DNA of 64,000 nucleotides from Dentipellis sp. KUC8613 (Eukaryota; Basidiomycota; Agaricomycetes; Russulales; Hericiaceae): positions 5,251 through 69,250 of the forward strand of contig NSJX01000057.1 of NCBI GenBank assembly GCA_002286715.1. The letters are read 5' to 3'. Each line of letters starts with the position of its first letter. Within the stretch, counting starts at the first letter, position 1. Below are positions 22,690 to 34,036 of the stretch, one piece after another. Under the pieces are notes generated by a model. That model worked only from the letters and a program-made list of their open reading frames with translations. It had not been told where the DNA came from and searched no databases. The translations under genes were made by a program, and so were the position numbers.

Positions 22690-23891
22690 TTAGAGCTTGC
22701 CGATAGAGGCAGCAGAGACGGTCTGGCCGGCAGCTTTGGCACGCTTGCGGAGCATCTCCTTCGACTTGTTGCCACGGAGACCTCCACCCCATTGGCGACG
22801 CTGCTCCTCGTACTTGTCGGAGCTGAGATTACCGCGGTCAGCGATGGAATTAGAATAAGGATGCAATCAGATACTTACAAGTTCGCCTTGGCGGCCTGAA
22901 CGAGGGTGGCAAGCTCGCGCTCGTCCTCGCTGCGAACCTCCTGAAGGGTGACGACGGCGGCAGTCTTCTTGTGAACGACCGTGCCGAGACGAGCCTTGCC
23001 CTTGACAATGACGTAAGGGACACCCATCTTGCGGCAGAGAGCGGGAAGGAAGACGACGAGCTCGATGGGATCGACGTCGTGGGCGATGATGACGAGAGAA
23101 GCCTTCTTCGCCTCGACGAGGGCAACACAATGGTTCAAGCCATACTTGGCGAACAAGGGCTTCTTGGTGTCCTGAAACAAATGTTAGATAAAGAAGTATA
23201 GATGGCAGTGAGCTCAAACGAACCTTCTGCTCCTTGCCCTCGGCGGTGGCCTTGGCAACGGCATCGAGACGAGTTTTCTTCTCCTGCTTGGTCTCGGGGC
23301 GGTACTTGTCAAGGAGCTTGAAAAGCTGGGTCGCGGTGTTCTTGTCCAGGGTGTGCGAGAACTGCGCGATGGCGGGGGGAACCTTCAAGCGCTGGCTGAG
23401 GATGACCTTCTGGCGTTGGAGGCGGACGTACTCCGGCCACTTGACGAAGCGAGTGAGGTCGGTCTTAGGCTGAATGTCCTGGCCTGAATCCGGGAATGAG
23501 GTTTGCCAGATGATGGTCAGGGATTCAAAGCGACTCACCGATACCGAAGTTCTTAGGGCGCGACTCGAAGAGAGGGTTCTTGGCAGCCTTGGTGGGCTTG
23601 CTCGCACCAAAAGGCGCGGCAGCGGGCTTCTTCGCGGATCCGGCTTTTCCCTTGGGAGGCTGGTCATTGAGGCGAGGTATGTCAGTCACGGTGCAGGCGT
23701 TACGCCCAGACATCATGAAGACACCCCGGAGCTCTAGCGCAGGACTTGTTGATAAGACAAGTCCAGCCCAGCATGTGCGTCATAGCCCGCAGGCTCAGCG
23801 ACAGAAAAGAACAAGTCTCTTCAAGAGTTTGCAGTCTGTGGGCTTGATGTTAGCGAATATCGAAGGCTCATCCGGAGAACTGACGCACCAT
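22690..23891 (-). CDS. RPL8: 60S ribosomal protein eL8 (L7a/L8)
   Basis: Component of the large ribosomal subunit, with an L7Ae-type RNA-binding domain. The spliced protein runs [33 protein letters not shown], then [38 protein letters not shown], then [38 protein letters not shown] and a C-terminus [17 protein letters not shown] ending ASIGKL. Each block matches the eL8 family closely. I place the start codon alone in exon 1 at 23891-23889, followed by a 229-base intron (23888-23660); this gives the expected N-terminus MPPKGKAGS. An in-frame upstream reading through MMSGRNACT is possible but less like the family. A longer first intron directly after the ATG is common in fungal ribosomal protein genes. 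Other introns are about 50-60 bases. Confidence 0.93.
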
Positions 23892-24741
23892 CCATCGGTT
23901 TTGGCCGTGAACTTCGATGAACGACTGCATTACTCGAGCTCCAGAGTGGCCGAGCGATGCCTGAACGCTTTAAAGGGCACAAGATTGCTCACCATTGTGT
24001 CGTTGGTCTTGATCTTGAGGATACGTGGTCAGATGGGCGATGGGAGCGCACACAGGCGAATGAGCGCGTTACACTTTAGGCTTCAGACTCCGCTCGGTGA
24101 GTTCCGAATCTTCAGTCCGCACGGCGGCGCATATGTCACCTCACGGTACCGAACTTTGCCGCCGCCTGCGGCTCAGATCATGGCCTGAACTGCCACGGGA
24201 TATGTAAGTAGAAAGGTGAATTAGAACACCATCAATCATGCTCGAACTAACAATCTACCAGGCGAATTAATTGTAAGAGAGCTTTCTGTTTGTGCGAAAA
24301 GCAGGCCACACTTGCAATAGATATGATTCAATACCGAGTATACGCAAAAGCGTTGCCTGCAGCTGCCTACTGGCAATTGTCGGTTCATTCATTGATTGCT
24401 GACAATGAAACAGGTCGGTTCGTTACTTTGTCTATGAATATAGACGAACACAATGTTGCGAGGCATTCTTGCGACCGTCGCAACCAACTGTGGACCCAGT
24501 CCACTTTGCAGCAATGACCCGAGGCATTGTGCCACACCCCAATTTTGTTCACAAAGGCTGTCGACCCCATGTATAAGTACGACTCGTACATCATCTCTCC
24601 GAACGGCTATTCCAACTTCCAACTTCCTCCTCGACCTTCTGTTCCTAAAACTTCCTTTTGAACACCGAAGTACGTGAACAGTCCAAGTCGTGACAAGTGA
24701 GATCGCTCTAGTCTAACCTAACTTCAGGAAAAGCAACTAGG
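23892..24741. other. Divergent promoter region between eL8 and F-box gene A
   Basis: Carries the promoters of eL8 (-) and F-box gene A (+). A likely 5' untranslated intron of gene A lies at 24670-24727 (GTACGT...TTCAG, 58 bases), ending 14 bases before the ATG. No coding gene is seen. Confidence 0.55.
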
Positions 24742-26379
24742 ATGTTTGCTAGTCGGACCCTCAACGTGCCGGCGATGCCGGCATCGCCTCAGAACAAGTC
24801 TCCTATCGCCCGCCTTTCTCGCGACGTCCTTCAATACATCTTTGAAGTCGGGACTTGGGACACACGAGAAATGGACGACAGCAAGGCGTTTCCATGGCTC
24901 GTCTCTCATGTCTCTCACGATTGGCGTCACCTCGCGCTGGCAACGCCTACTCTCTGGACCCTCATTACGATGGAGGACAACTTGGAATCCCCCAACTATT
25001 TCCGCGATCGTCACAATCTTACGCGATCCCAAAAGTGCGACCTCATTGTATACATTGACTTTCGCATTCCGGGCTGGGAATACATGATAGACGGAGGACC
25101 TCACCCGTTCACCGAGAACATCGTCCAGAGGTTGTTTTGGGTCCTTAGCGAACACATGCAGCGCGTGCGCAGCTTCACCTTGCTCTCAGATACTGACTAT
25201 CCTGTCCGCTTAGCCCACTTGTTGTTTCAACACCAGCCTAGCACGCGACTGCAGCATTTCGAGATAGAGAGACGCCCCCACTCCTTGTCTCTTGGCTTGG
25301 GAGATCCGCCAATGGATGTTGAAGCCCCGGCCGCTCTCAATACACATTCTGCATGCGCCCTGAAGTCGCTCTCGCTGACAGGAACCCACCTCGACTGGAC
25401 ACAATTCTCGTTTACGAATCTTTCCCGACTCACCATTTCCCATCTTCCAATCAGTATACGTCCCTCCATCGAAGTGCTATACTCTGCCATCGGACAGTGC
25501 GCCAACTGCCTCGAGTACCTCAAGATTGATTGCGCAACACCGGCTACGGAAACTGCCGGAGGGGATGTCTGGGACTCCTCCCGCAGCATCCTCCTCCCTT
25601 GTGTGCAAGTGCTCGTGCTCGGATACGCGTACCCTGCAGAAGTAGTACTACTGGCCAAGTTTCTTAGCTGCCCCGCGTTGAAGAAGTTCACGGTTTGTGG
25701 TACCGGCAGGGCCCTCACGACAGCCGACCATCGAGCTCGCTCCCTGGTGGATGGAAGCATGGTCCTGGAAGCGCTTCTGCAAGGCAACGGCATCGCGTCT
25801 ATGGGCTCCGTTCGAGAACTTGCGATCGAAGGACTTCAACTCCCTGAAAGTCCCGTCCTCGCGCTGAATTTCCTCAATTCATTCCCCAACCTCGAATCCC
25901 TCGTCCTCCACGACGCCTCGCCGACCTTGCTAGCCGCCCTTGCCATCACTCTATCGCAGTTCAATTCGAGGCAGGACCCCGAACCGCTGCGGGCACGGAA
26001 TCTGCCTTGCCGAAAACTGCGCGAACTCCGACTGATCGATATGGACGTTGAAGCCATCAACGTGACCCTCGAGACTCGCCGCTCGACTCTTCAATCGCTC
26101 AATATCGCAGGGCAATATGGGCGACTTGGGTCGATCTCGGTGTACAGTAAAGCGTTTCAAGACGAGCACACGTGTCAGGTAGCCAAGACAGCCTTGCTTT
26201 CTCACGCCGATACCGTTGTCCTAGGCGAGCATTACCAGCCTAAACCCTATCGTCACGATTACGCAGCTTGGGAAATCCCCCAGTACTATGACCGGGCTGA
26301 CAACAACGTGACGGACGACGGCGATCCGCCTACCATCGACGAGCAGCCGCTGCCTGCCCTCACCGGCGCTCTCGCATAG
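24742..26379 (+). CDS. F-box/LRR-type protein A
   Basis: Single-exon gene of 545 residues. An F-box-like domain lies at about residues 22-80 (IARLSRDVLQYIFEVG, then SHVSHDWRHLALATPTLW), the part that binds Skp1 in SCF ubiquitin ligases. The rest is a string of leucine-rich segments (LKSLSLTGTHLDW, LSRLTISHLPI, CLEYLKIDC, VQVLVLGY, LRELRLIDMD) expected to recognise the substrate. Such genes are greatly expanded in mushroom-forming fungi. A probable 58-base intron in the 5' untranslated leader (24670-24727) ends just before the start codon. It is related to gene E (46346-47902) and, more distantly, gene B next to it: all share the VLQ-I-E/W-G-TW and ATPTLWT signatures or their equivalents. The target is unknown. 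Confidence 0.85.
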   Translation: MFASRTLNVPAMPASPQNKSPIARLSRDVLQYIFEVGTWDTREMDDSKAFPWLVSHVSHDWRHLALATPTLWTLITMEDNLESPNYFRDRHNLTRSQKCDLIVYIDFRIPGWEYMIDGGPHPFTENIVQRLFWVLSEHMQRVRSFTLLSDTDYPVRLAHLLFQHQPSTRLQHFEIERRPHSLSLGLGDPPMDVEAPAALNTHSACALKSLSLTGTHLDWTQFSFTNLSRLTISHLPISIRPSIEVLYSAIGQCANCLEYLKIDCATPATETAGGDVWDSSRSILLPCVQVLVLGYAYPAEVVLLAKFLSCPALKKFTVCGTGRALTTADHRARSLVDGSMVLEALLQGNGIASMGSVRELAIEGLQLPESPVLALNFLNSFPNLESLVLHDASPTLLAALAITLSQFNSRQDPEPLRARNLPCRKLRELRLIDMDVEAINVTLETRRSTLQSLNIAGQYGRLGSISVYSKAFQDEHTCQVAKTALLSHADTVVLGEHYQPKPYRHDYAAWEIPQYYDRADNNVTDDGDPPTIDEQPLPALTGALA

Positions 26380-27169
26380 TTACTGCTCCTTTAGCCTTGT
26401 GTCACGTAGTTCGTTACTGAGTTTGGTAGCGTCGACAGTGCACCACAAAGTCCGTGAATCGATTGACAACTACTTACACATTCCTTCTTACGACCCTCAT
26501 TTTGACTATGCCCATGTCATTTTACCATACACCCATGCTTGATCTATGTCTTACGCTTAGATTCCAATGATACATGCTACATATCCTGCGTATACTACCC
26601 TCTCTTATGCCTATCGATACACTAACAAGTACATGGATGACGCGAGGTAATAGAGACTAGCCGTAGAGACCGATATCGGGTTGCAGCCGTTGTAAACTCG
26701 GCATTTTCCTCCCAGATTAGCTGCATGAATTATGAAAGACCAAGGCGCACATCATCCCTTTGTCCTTACGGCCAAAGCGTATACGCGCCTTTCAAGTTGT
26801 TGCCTCGACAATCGCTATTGGGCGCTGTCCTTGGGGGCGGGTGGCACCTAGCCGCGAGCCACAACTGGCAAGCGCAGTGAAAGGCGTGAATTGCTGGAGT
26901 AGGCCGTGAAGCTGCAGGTCCGGCTGAATTTATCGTGAGAATCCGCTCTGGAGTCCGGGGGAGGTGCCGCCGTAGGCTTGCCATGTGCGACCCATACGCA
27001 TGGCTCAATGTTGTGGACGATCAATCATCGTCATAGACGCCATTGTCTGTAGTTGAAGTCAATTCTCCGCCTTGAACGTGCTCCTTACCCTCACCAAGAA
27101 CTCACCGATCTCTTTAATACTATCTCGCACCTTTCCCTTCATACCCTCCCTATACCCACTCTCCCAGAC
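26380..27169. other. Intergenic region between F-box genes A and B
   Basis: No gene seen. The last 100 bases before 27170 are strongly C/T-rich, as in fungal core promoters and leaders; that is the reason for preferring the ATG at 27170 over an in-frame ATG at 27053 for gene B. Confidence 0.5.
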
Positions 27170-28478
27170 ATGTCCTCCATCGCGATTCCCCACCCCCCGC
27201 CTGCGGGCCTTTTCCACATCGACATACTTCAACTTATCTTCGACTTTTGCATTGACGACGATTTCAACAACGCCGTGGACGCCCACATGGCACCGATTCG
27301 ACTTTCTCATGTGTGCCGCCGGTGGCACTTCGTCGCCAGCAGGACCGCGAACCTCTGGGCTAGGCTCTTCCTCACAGTTGACTTCTTCTCCATCCGCCGG
27401 GTCGAGCGGGTAGCGACGCATCTAGAACGCGCGGGCGCAAACCCGCTGACGATCCACCTGTATCTGCACTTCCCCCACCAACTCAGCCTAGAAAGGGAGG
27501 GTCGCGTTCATGCACTTACGTTGGACAAGATGTACGACACCCTGGAGATGCTGCAGTCTCACATGGGCAACATTCGCTACCTCTCGCTGTCATCGGACAC
27601 ATGGTCGCCCATCGGAGCCCTCCTCCAGGCGATGATGGACGCGCCCATGCCACGGCTGCAACACCTCAACATCCAGCGCCGCAACACGAGATTCCCCCTC
27701 ATCAGTGGCTTCCTCCCGAACTCCTCGACCGCATGGGCAAGACCGCTCTTACTCGGCGCCGAGGGGGGCGCACCCGCTTGCAGGAGCCTTTCACTGCTCG
27801 GCACGCACGTCGACTGGTCGGCGTGCACAGTTTCCCACCTCGAGCGCCTCGAGTTGGGATTCCTCTCTAACGAGTTCAAGCCAAAGGCATCAGAACTCCT
27901 CAACCTCCTTGACAACAGCAAGAACACGCTGGAGGTTGTGTCATTATACGGGGTTTTAGTCCTGGAGGAATTTGAATGGGAAAACGCGCCAGAGGCAGCT
28001 GGTGCCGAGGAGAATGATGGTGAGTACTGGTTCTGCACTCTTGAGAGGGATCGCGATGCTCACCGTTGCTTTGCAGCCCAGGTGACGAACACCGCGACGG
28101 AGGCCCAGGGCCAGCCTGTTGAAGAAGACAACGAGGACGATATGTTCTACGATGGCGACGTCTCGGAAAGTAACAGCGACTCCGAGGCCGAGACGGATGA
28201 CGATGACAGGGATATATACGGCCACGATGATCTGGATTTCATCGACCGCAAACCAGGCCCTTATCCCAGTGGCGGCCAAAACCTCGTGAATGAGGTTACT
28301 GGAGCTAGCACTAGCAATGCTAGCTTCTCTGACTCGGGGTACGAGTCTGTCCAGGTTGCGGCCTCACTCGGACCGGACACGAGGGAGGACGCGAGGCCTC
28401 CGAACGAACAGGCCGACGAAGGTGATGGAGAGTCTGAGAGGGAGGCGGGCGAAGAGGCGGACGACGAGGGCGACATGA

Positions 28479-28512
<34 letters not shown>

Positions 28513-29434
28513 AGACGAGGACGAGGACGAAGACGAGGGCGAAGACGAAGATGAGGATGCAGACAATCATGAGGACCACAACGACGACGAAAGCGAAAAC
28601 GAGGACGAAGAAGAGGAGAGCGAAGACGAAGAGGAGGAGGACGAGGGTGAACTATTGGACCCCGCGCTGATGGAGCAGCAGGAGAACGAAGACGAGACAC
28701 ATCTGGCTGCGGTCAACACCGACGTCGTGGACCCCCGCATTGTCGAATTGCCCGAGGCAGAGGAGCTACGCCTTGGGTTCTACCATGCGCAGGAGTTGAT
28801 TTACATCCTGCGTCACATCCGTGTACCCAGCCTCAAGCGGCTTCACCTCTGCAACCTGCAGAACCTCGTCGGCAGCCGTGGAGATGACGGGGACCCGCAG
28901 TTCGTCAACATCGCGCTGCGCGAGCTGATGCGGGAGGACGACCGTTCGCTGCCGCTGTACCAGCTCGAGGAACTCACCCTTCGCGGGATTCACTACAACT
29001 CCCAGCAGTCACTGGCGCAGAGGCTCGTCGACGAGTGCTGCTCGCTGAAGAAGCTGTCCATCGACGATTGCCACTTCGCGTTCCTTGGCCCGTTCCAGAA
29101 TAACGCAGGCCCACTCCGCGAGGACTTGGAGTGCGTGCGCCTCCGGACGGACGATCTCGCGAGTCTCGTGCGGGATATGGTCTTGCGCGCCGCGGCAATA
29201 CGACCGAGTGACCACCAGTGTATCAGGACACACACCCTGATTATCGAGTATGTCTTCGTCAATGGGAACCGGAACGGGGAGCAGAATTCAGAGTACTTCC
29301 AGAGTCGGCTGGCGCAGGAGGGGGTCGCAGACAACATCGTGCTTCGTCAGGTCCCACCGATGGCGTGTCTACTGCCTGTGCCCGTGCACGAGAAGCTCGA
29401 GGGCTGGGTCGACGAATTTGGGACGGGTTTCTGA
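27170..29434 (+). CDS. F-box/LRR-type protein B with long acidic tract
   Basis: F-box protein, probable SCF substrate receptor. From the ATG at 27170 the frame runs 754 codons; an upstream in-frame ATG at 27053 would add 39 residues, but that stretch looks like a pyrimidine-rich leader. The F-box lies at about residues 10-70 (LFHIDILQLIFDF, IRLSHVCRRWHFVASRTANLW). Leucine-rich segments follow, then a disordered region with a Glu/Asp tract (about 28476-28660), then more LRR-like segments (LKRLHLCNLQNL, LEELTLRGI, LKKLSIDDC) and a conserved end LPVPVHEKLEGWVDEFGTGF. A typical 57-base intron (28020-28076, GTGAGT...TTTGCAG) lies unseen inside the frame; splicing gives 735 residues. The decayed copy C keeps the same intron, with a stop inside it, which supports real splicing. 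Copies C and D derive from this lineage. Confidence 0.85.
28020..28076 (+). other. Probable in-frame intron hidden in F-box gene B
   Basis: The 57 bases begin GTGAGT, contain a CTCAC branch-like word and end TTTGCAG. They are a multiple of three without a stop, so the gene reads open either way. Copy C carries the aligned intron (37596-37543, 54 bases), where an in-frame stop makes splicing necessary. Confidence 0.75.
28476..28660 (+). repeat. GAGGAC/GAAGAC hexamer tract coding Glu-Asp repeats
   Basis: An imperfect run of GAG/GAA and GAC codons codes a long alternating Glu-Asp stretch inside F-box protein B. The related pseudogene C has only a few acidic residues at the matching place, so the tract has expanded in B or shrunk in C. 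Confidence 0.85.
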
Positions 29435-30181
29435 GTGGTTTTTGACATATTTTTATTCGGTTTAGTTTGAAGGTAGGATATGATACTCACATACGGACGG
29501 TTGGGACTTTGTAGACCGTTGATTGTAGCTTTACTGTGTTCCGTGCTTTGTTGTATGTGTTCTCTTTTTTGGTTGGACTTGTTCTCATGCGCTTGCTACG
29601 TGCTGCTGCTTCATGGATAGAAGGATATGTATAGTATATGATTATGATGAGTTGTGTGTGCATGCCTTGAAAACGGGAGTGTTCACCTCAGTGTGCGAAT
29701 TTCAAGGAGACGGCACGAATATGAACATGATGAAAGCGCGTCCGGCCCTCGGCCCCATAGGATTGCCGACAGTGTGTACAGCACTTCGCGCTCCTGGTCT
29801 TGCCTTCTACCATACCTCTCGCTGGACGGTCTGCAGCAATTCAGACGTTCAATAGCGTGCTTTCTAACCGACAACGCAAATTGGTTGCGCCATCTGCTGT
29901 ACAGGACCCGTCACGGTTGCTGATCTGACCAGTGCGTCGCCGTGTCAATAAATTAGCCTTCACTGACCATACACTGGTTCTGATATTGCTGCCAGGTCAT
30001 ATACACACTTCTTTCGGACACCGTGTTTTGTTCTCATCTCACTTGGACCCATTTACATTGCAATATAGCCAGCATCATAGGTAAGCCTCACAACGCCGCC
30101 TAGACACGGACATAACACCAATGTCCCGACATTTTCAGTTCAATCTAGAGACCGTTGCCTGCATCTCCAATCCATATCGAC
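29435..30181. other. Intergenic region between F-box gene B and the thioesterase gene
   Basis: The first part is T-rich and fits a 3' untranslated region; the last part is the thioesterase promoter. No gene seen. Confidence 0.55.
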
Positions 30182-31373
30182 ATGTCGTCCCTCGCGCTTC
30201 TCCAACGCGCATCCCGGAGCCGCCCCGGACGCCGTTTCTTCACCTCTGCACCCCCTCCCAACCCCCCACCCACACCCAAATCCGCACTGCGCACACTCCG
30301 TACAATCTCCCTCTTCTCCGCCGGCGCGGTCGCGACCTACACCGTAGGTGCGCTCTACCCACCCACTCCGCTCACATACATCTCCCCGCGCATCGCGCCG
30401 CCGCCGCCCGACCCGACACACCCAGCGGCGCAGGCGTACGTCGCGGACCTCGAGGCGGAGCTGCAGCGCCTGCCGATACTGCGAAAGCACCGCGCGAGGG
30501 GGACCACCGTCACAGATGAGGATGCGAGCAGAAACGAAGGCGACGCGGAGCAGAGGGTGCAGGACGAGGACAAGAACGCGTGGTATGAGACTCGCCCGTA
30601 CCTGTCGCTCCCGCCCGAGAACGCCGCCAACAGCCTCACGGCGGGCGCGCTGCGTGGCCCAGGTCGCCTCGCGCTGCCGCCGCTTGTGCGTGCGCGCGCG
30701 GACGAGACGGAGAGCTGGATATTCATCCATGTTGGCCGCGGGCTGTGTGGACACGAGGGTATTGTGCATGGAGGGCTGCTGGCGACGCTGTTGGATGAGG
30801 GGCTGGCAAGGACGGTGCGTGGGCTTTCTCTTTTTCTGTTTGGGATTGGGTGTGGGATGGGAATGGAGTAGCTGACGGGTGGTTTGGGTTTGGTAGGCGA
30901 TTATGAATCTCCCGGATAAGGTGGGTGTGACGGCGAACCTGAGCATCAATTACAAGGCGCCGACGCGTGCAGACCAGGTGCGAGTGCTCTTCTTCCAATA
31001 ATCCGCGGCGTGCATACGTGCTCATGCCATCCGTTTGGGCCTAGTTCATCGTGCTTAAGACGCGTCTGGTCGAGGCGAAGGGCCGCAAGGTGCGCGTGGA
31101 GGGCGTGGTGGAGGACATGAGCGGCACGAAGCTCGTCGAGGCATCGTAAGTTGCACTATTGGCACTCACCGTCTGATCTCCATCCTGATATGCCCCCGTC
31201 CTGTTCCGTCCTGCAGCGCTCTCTTCGTCCAGCCGAAGTACGCGAAGCTGCTCAACTCGAAGGGCATCCGCCGCGCGCTGGGCGAGCCGATGCCCCCACC
31301 ACCGCAGGGAGACCCCGACGAGATGTTGCCGCATCCTGGGCACGGGTCCGCGGGAAAGCCGAGCTCTGCGTAG
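30182..31373 (+). CDS. PaaI-like hotdog thioesterase family protein, likely mitochondrial
   Basis: Hotdog-fold protein of the PaaI/4HBT thioesterase type, expected to cleave acyl-CoA thioesters. Four exons close exactly at 323 residues: 30182-30814, 30897-30977, 31045-31145 and 31217-31373. The N-terminus is basic and Ser/Arg-rich (MSSLALLQRASRSRPGRRFF), like a mitochondrial presequence, followed by a hydrophobic segment TISLFSAGAVATYTVGALY that could anchor it to a membrane. The catalytic region reads CGHEGIVHGGLLATLLDEGLAR, with the HGG motif and the Asp/Glu that follow it in the family, then VGVTANLSINYKAPTRADQ and VEGVVEDMSGTKLVEA, the strands of the hotdog. Fungal proteins of this architecture are common but few have been studied; the substrate is unknown. 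Confidence 0.87.
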
Positions 31374-34036
31374 ATGTATGTTTATTGGATCTCAATGTAT
31401 TGGGTTTCTTGGGCATATGCTCTAGGGGACGGCTGACAGCATGTCGGCAAGTAGAGGCAGCCAACGGTTTGTGCTTTTGCCAGTCACAGGCCGTCCAGTA
31501 CCAACATACCGTAGACCGGCCTGATATCATCACATGTCGCTGAACGGAATTTACTGCACCAGACCACTGCCAATTCATCAAAACCGACATCGCCGTGGCC
31601 CCCTTGCCTGCCCGTTTGCGGAGCCAAGTACACTGCGGTTGTATCGATGTGGCAAGTGACATCTTCCCACTGGCATTTCGACTAGGCACAATACCTGCTG
31701 CATGCATGTGGACATGGGCTTTGGAATAGGATGCCATCACTTGCACTCACACTCGCATCTACGTCGCATCTAGACATCCATATGTATGCATGATACCAGC
31801 CCCGTCCTTTAAACCGCCTTCTACCTGCCCGCCGCTGCTTCAGCTCCCTCCTATTTCCTCTCCGGATACCTTCTTTCCCGATCGCGATGTTGCAACAGCA
31901 TCGCACGCGTGGCATTGAGAGAAATGATACTGCCAACGCAGGCCGGGGGCAGAGATGAAGCAGTTCGCATAGGCAAGGTAAGAAATTCGGCCGTGGCCCA
32001 CCTCTATCGCGGTCTGCCCCTACTGCGGCCGACTTCGGGTCGTGCAGACGAGTCGGTGCTGCGCTCGGATCTTCATTCTTCGTCCGTAGCGGAAGAGGCT
32101 TGTGTGGGCAGGAAAGGGAGGGCGCATACTTTCGTTCTAGGGTCAATTTTTTTTCTACTTGACGGCGCAGATCTAGGCATTATCGAGACGCATGACACGG
32201 GGAGCAATTATTCTCTTTGCCCTCACCCCATCGTATTTCTGGCTCGTCCTGCCGGTGCCTTGCAGGACACCGACATGGGCGAACCTGCGCGCGCATCGAG
32301 GCGCAAGCCGTTTGCTATGCGCGCTCTCCGCTCTTACTCAATCCGCGCGCCGCTGTAGGGCGACGGACACAGCCCACGCTGTCAGGTATGGTTCCCTGGT
32401 CGAGGGTTTGCTGGCACGGGTGCGGGCGTTGTATCTCAAATAGCTAGATCGATCCGTTGAAGGGTTCGCGAGTTTTGAACGCACATATGCGTAGAGACTG
32501 GCATATTGAAATCCAAGATCTTTGGATTCGCGGCTGGCTTGCTCTACGCTGTCACCGTGCGCCCCAGAATAGCGCAGTGCGTGGTGTCGTTTTCCCTGAG
32601 TGTTGAATTAGTGCAAATTTGTATGGACGATTGTACCCTTCATCGATCGATGTCAACGCGCAGCGTCACATCGACAGCATACCTGGGCGGGGCGTACATT
32701 GACGGTTGTGAGAGAGACATAACAGTTCCGCAGAGCAGAGGAAGGCATGAAGTAGACGTGCGTAAGTGTCTCTTCTGCGCCCGATGTCGGTCGCAGGACA
32801 CCGAGACAGATCTAGAGGTGGTAGCATGGTCAGTGAACGATAGCTGCCGTTCGTTCTGTTGCCTCCCTCGAGGTATGTTGGCATGTGGGCGCCCATTGCG
32901 TACCATCGTTGCATATCCCCCGTCAGGAGCGAGAAACAGAGATGCACTGTGTGGGGAATAGCTTGGGCGGCCGCTCTCCGTGCTCTGGTTCCATACAGAC
33001 GACATAACATACGGAGATTTGAACGGAGGGCCAGCAAACGGAGTATCAGCATCCGCGGTGAGCCTTAGCGAGACCGCGCTTACTCACCATATCCCCATGG
33101 GTGCCCAACACTGCGTGATCAGTTTCAGGAGCGCCTCCACGCTCCAGTGTTCGCGCAGCGAGCAGTGAACCTAGCGACTCTCTATGCAGCACCTCCGGAG
33201 GCTCGGAGTAACGGCGGCTGTCGCGGAGCGAAAGCGTCGGACACCGTGTGTCTGACACTTGCAACTATACACCATAGCTAGCGCTGTAGCGAAGGACCGA
33301 CACATCTGCATGGGTTTGTTCCAGATCGGAAATAAAGTAGTATAGCACCGCAGTTGCAGATAGTTATTCTTACACGCGCGCAGGAGCACTGTACTCACGA
33401 GACGACGGCCGTGGCAACGGTTGCCAGAATTAAGCATGCCAGTGCACGTCCAAGACTGGCAGCACGACGTCGACGTGCAGGTGCCAAGGGCCGCGACTGG
33501 GAGCCGCTGGGGACGAGAACGCGACAGGCAGGAGTCTCCGGGCCATCGCGCGACGCGAGCGCGTCGTCTGCTGGAAAAATAGTAAGCAGAGGATAACGTG
33601 CAGGACGCACTGCACCTTCGCAACGACACGACGGCGATCATCCCTCGAGCTCTGAAGTGAACTGCCCACGGACGTGCGCCTGCGACCCTGCACGCTGCTT
33701 CGTGTACGGAGTGCATAATGAAGCAATTATAATGCCGTCGCGTAGAGTGGCATCGGCCGGGGAGGACGGGAGGGCGGGTCGGGGGCGGGGGACGCGAGGC
33801 GGAGGATAGCGTAATTAGAGATAGATCAAGGGGGATTGATGGAGTCGGGTCGGGCCAAGGGAATGATGGGACTGGGCCATTTGAGCTGGCGCTGGACAGG
33901 TCGAGGCGGTACAAGCAGGCTTGTTCCCGCCATATTCCATCCAGCTTCTCATAGACGTGGTGACCGGTCGCCTTCTATACCCTCTTTAATACTTACATAC
34001 CTCTCTCTATTCTACCCCTCGCTCTAATCTGCGCGT
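31374..34036. other. Long intergenic region
   Basis: About 2.66 kb without a gene I can support. Short frames on both strands, for example minus-strand frames around 33171-33914, are Arg/Ser/Cys-rich and look like shadows of GC-rich DNA. A C/T-rich leader-like stretch precedes the gene at 34037. Confidence 0.45.

Noticed and set aside
28261..28700. Minus-strand Ser- and Arg-rich frames opposite the acidic tract of gene B
   Set aside because: They are translations of the complement of the GAGGAC repeat and not genes.
33171..33914. A 247-codon minus-strand open frame in the long intergenic region
   Set aside because: Cys/Arg/Ser-rich, with no motif; several overlapping frames on both strands are equally long.
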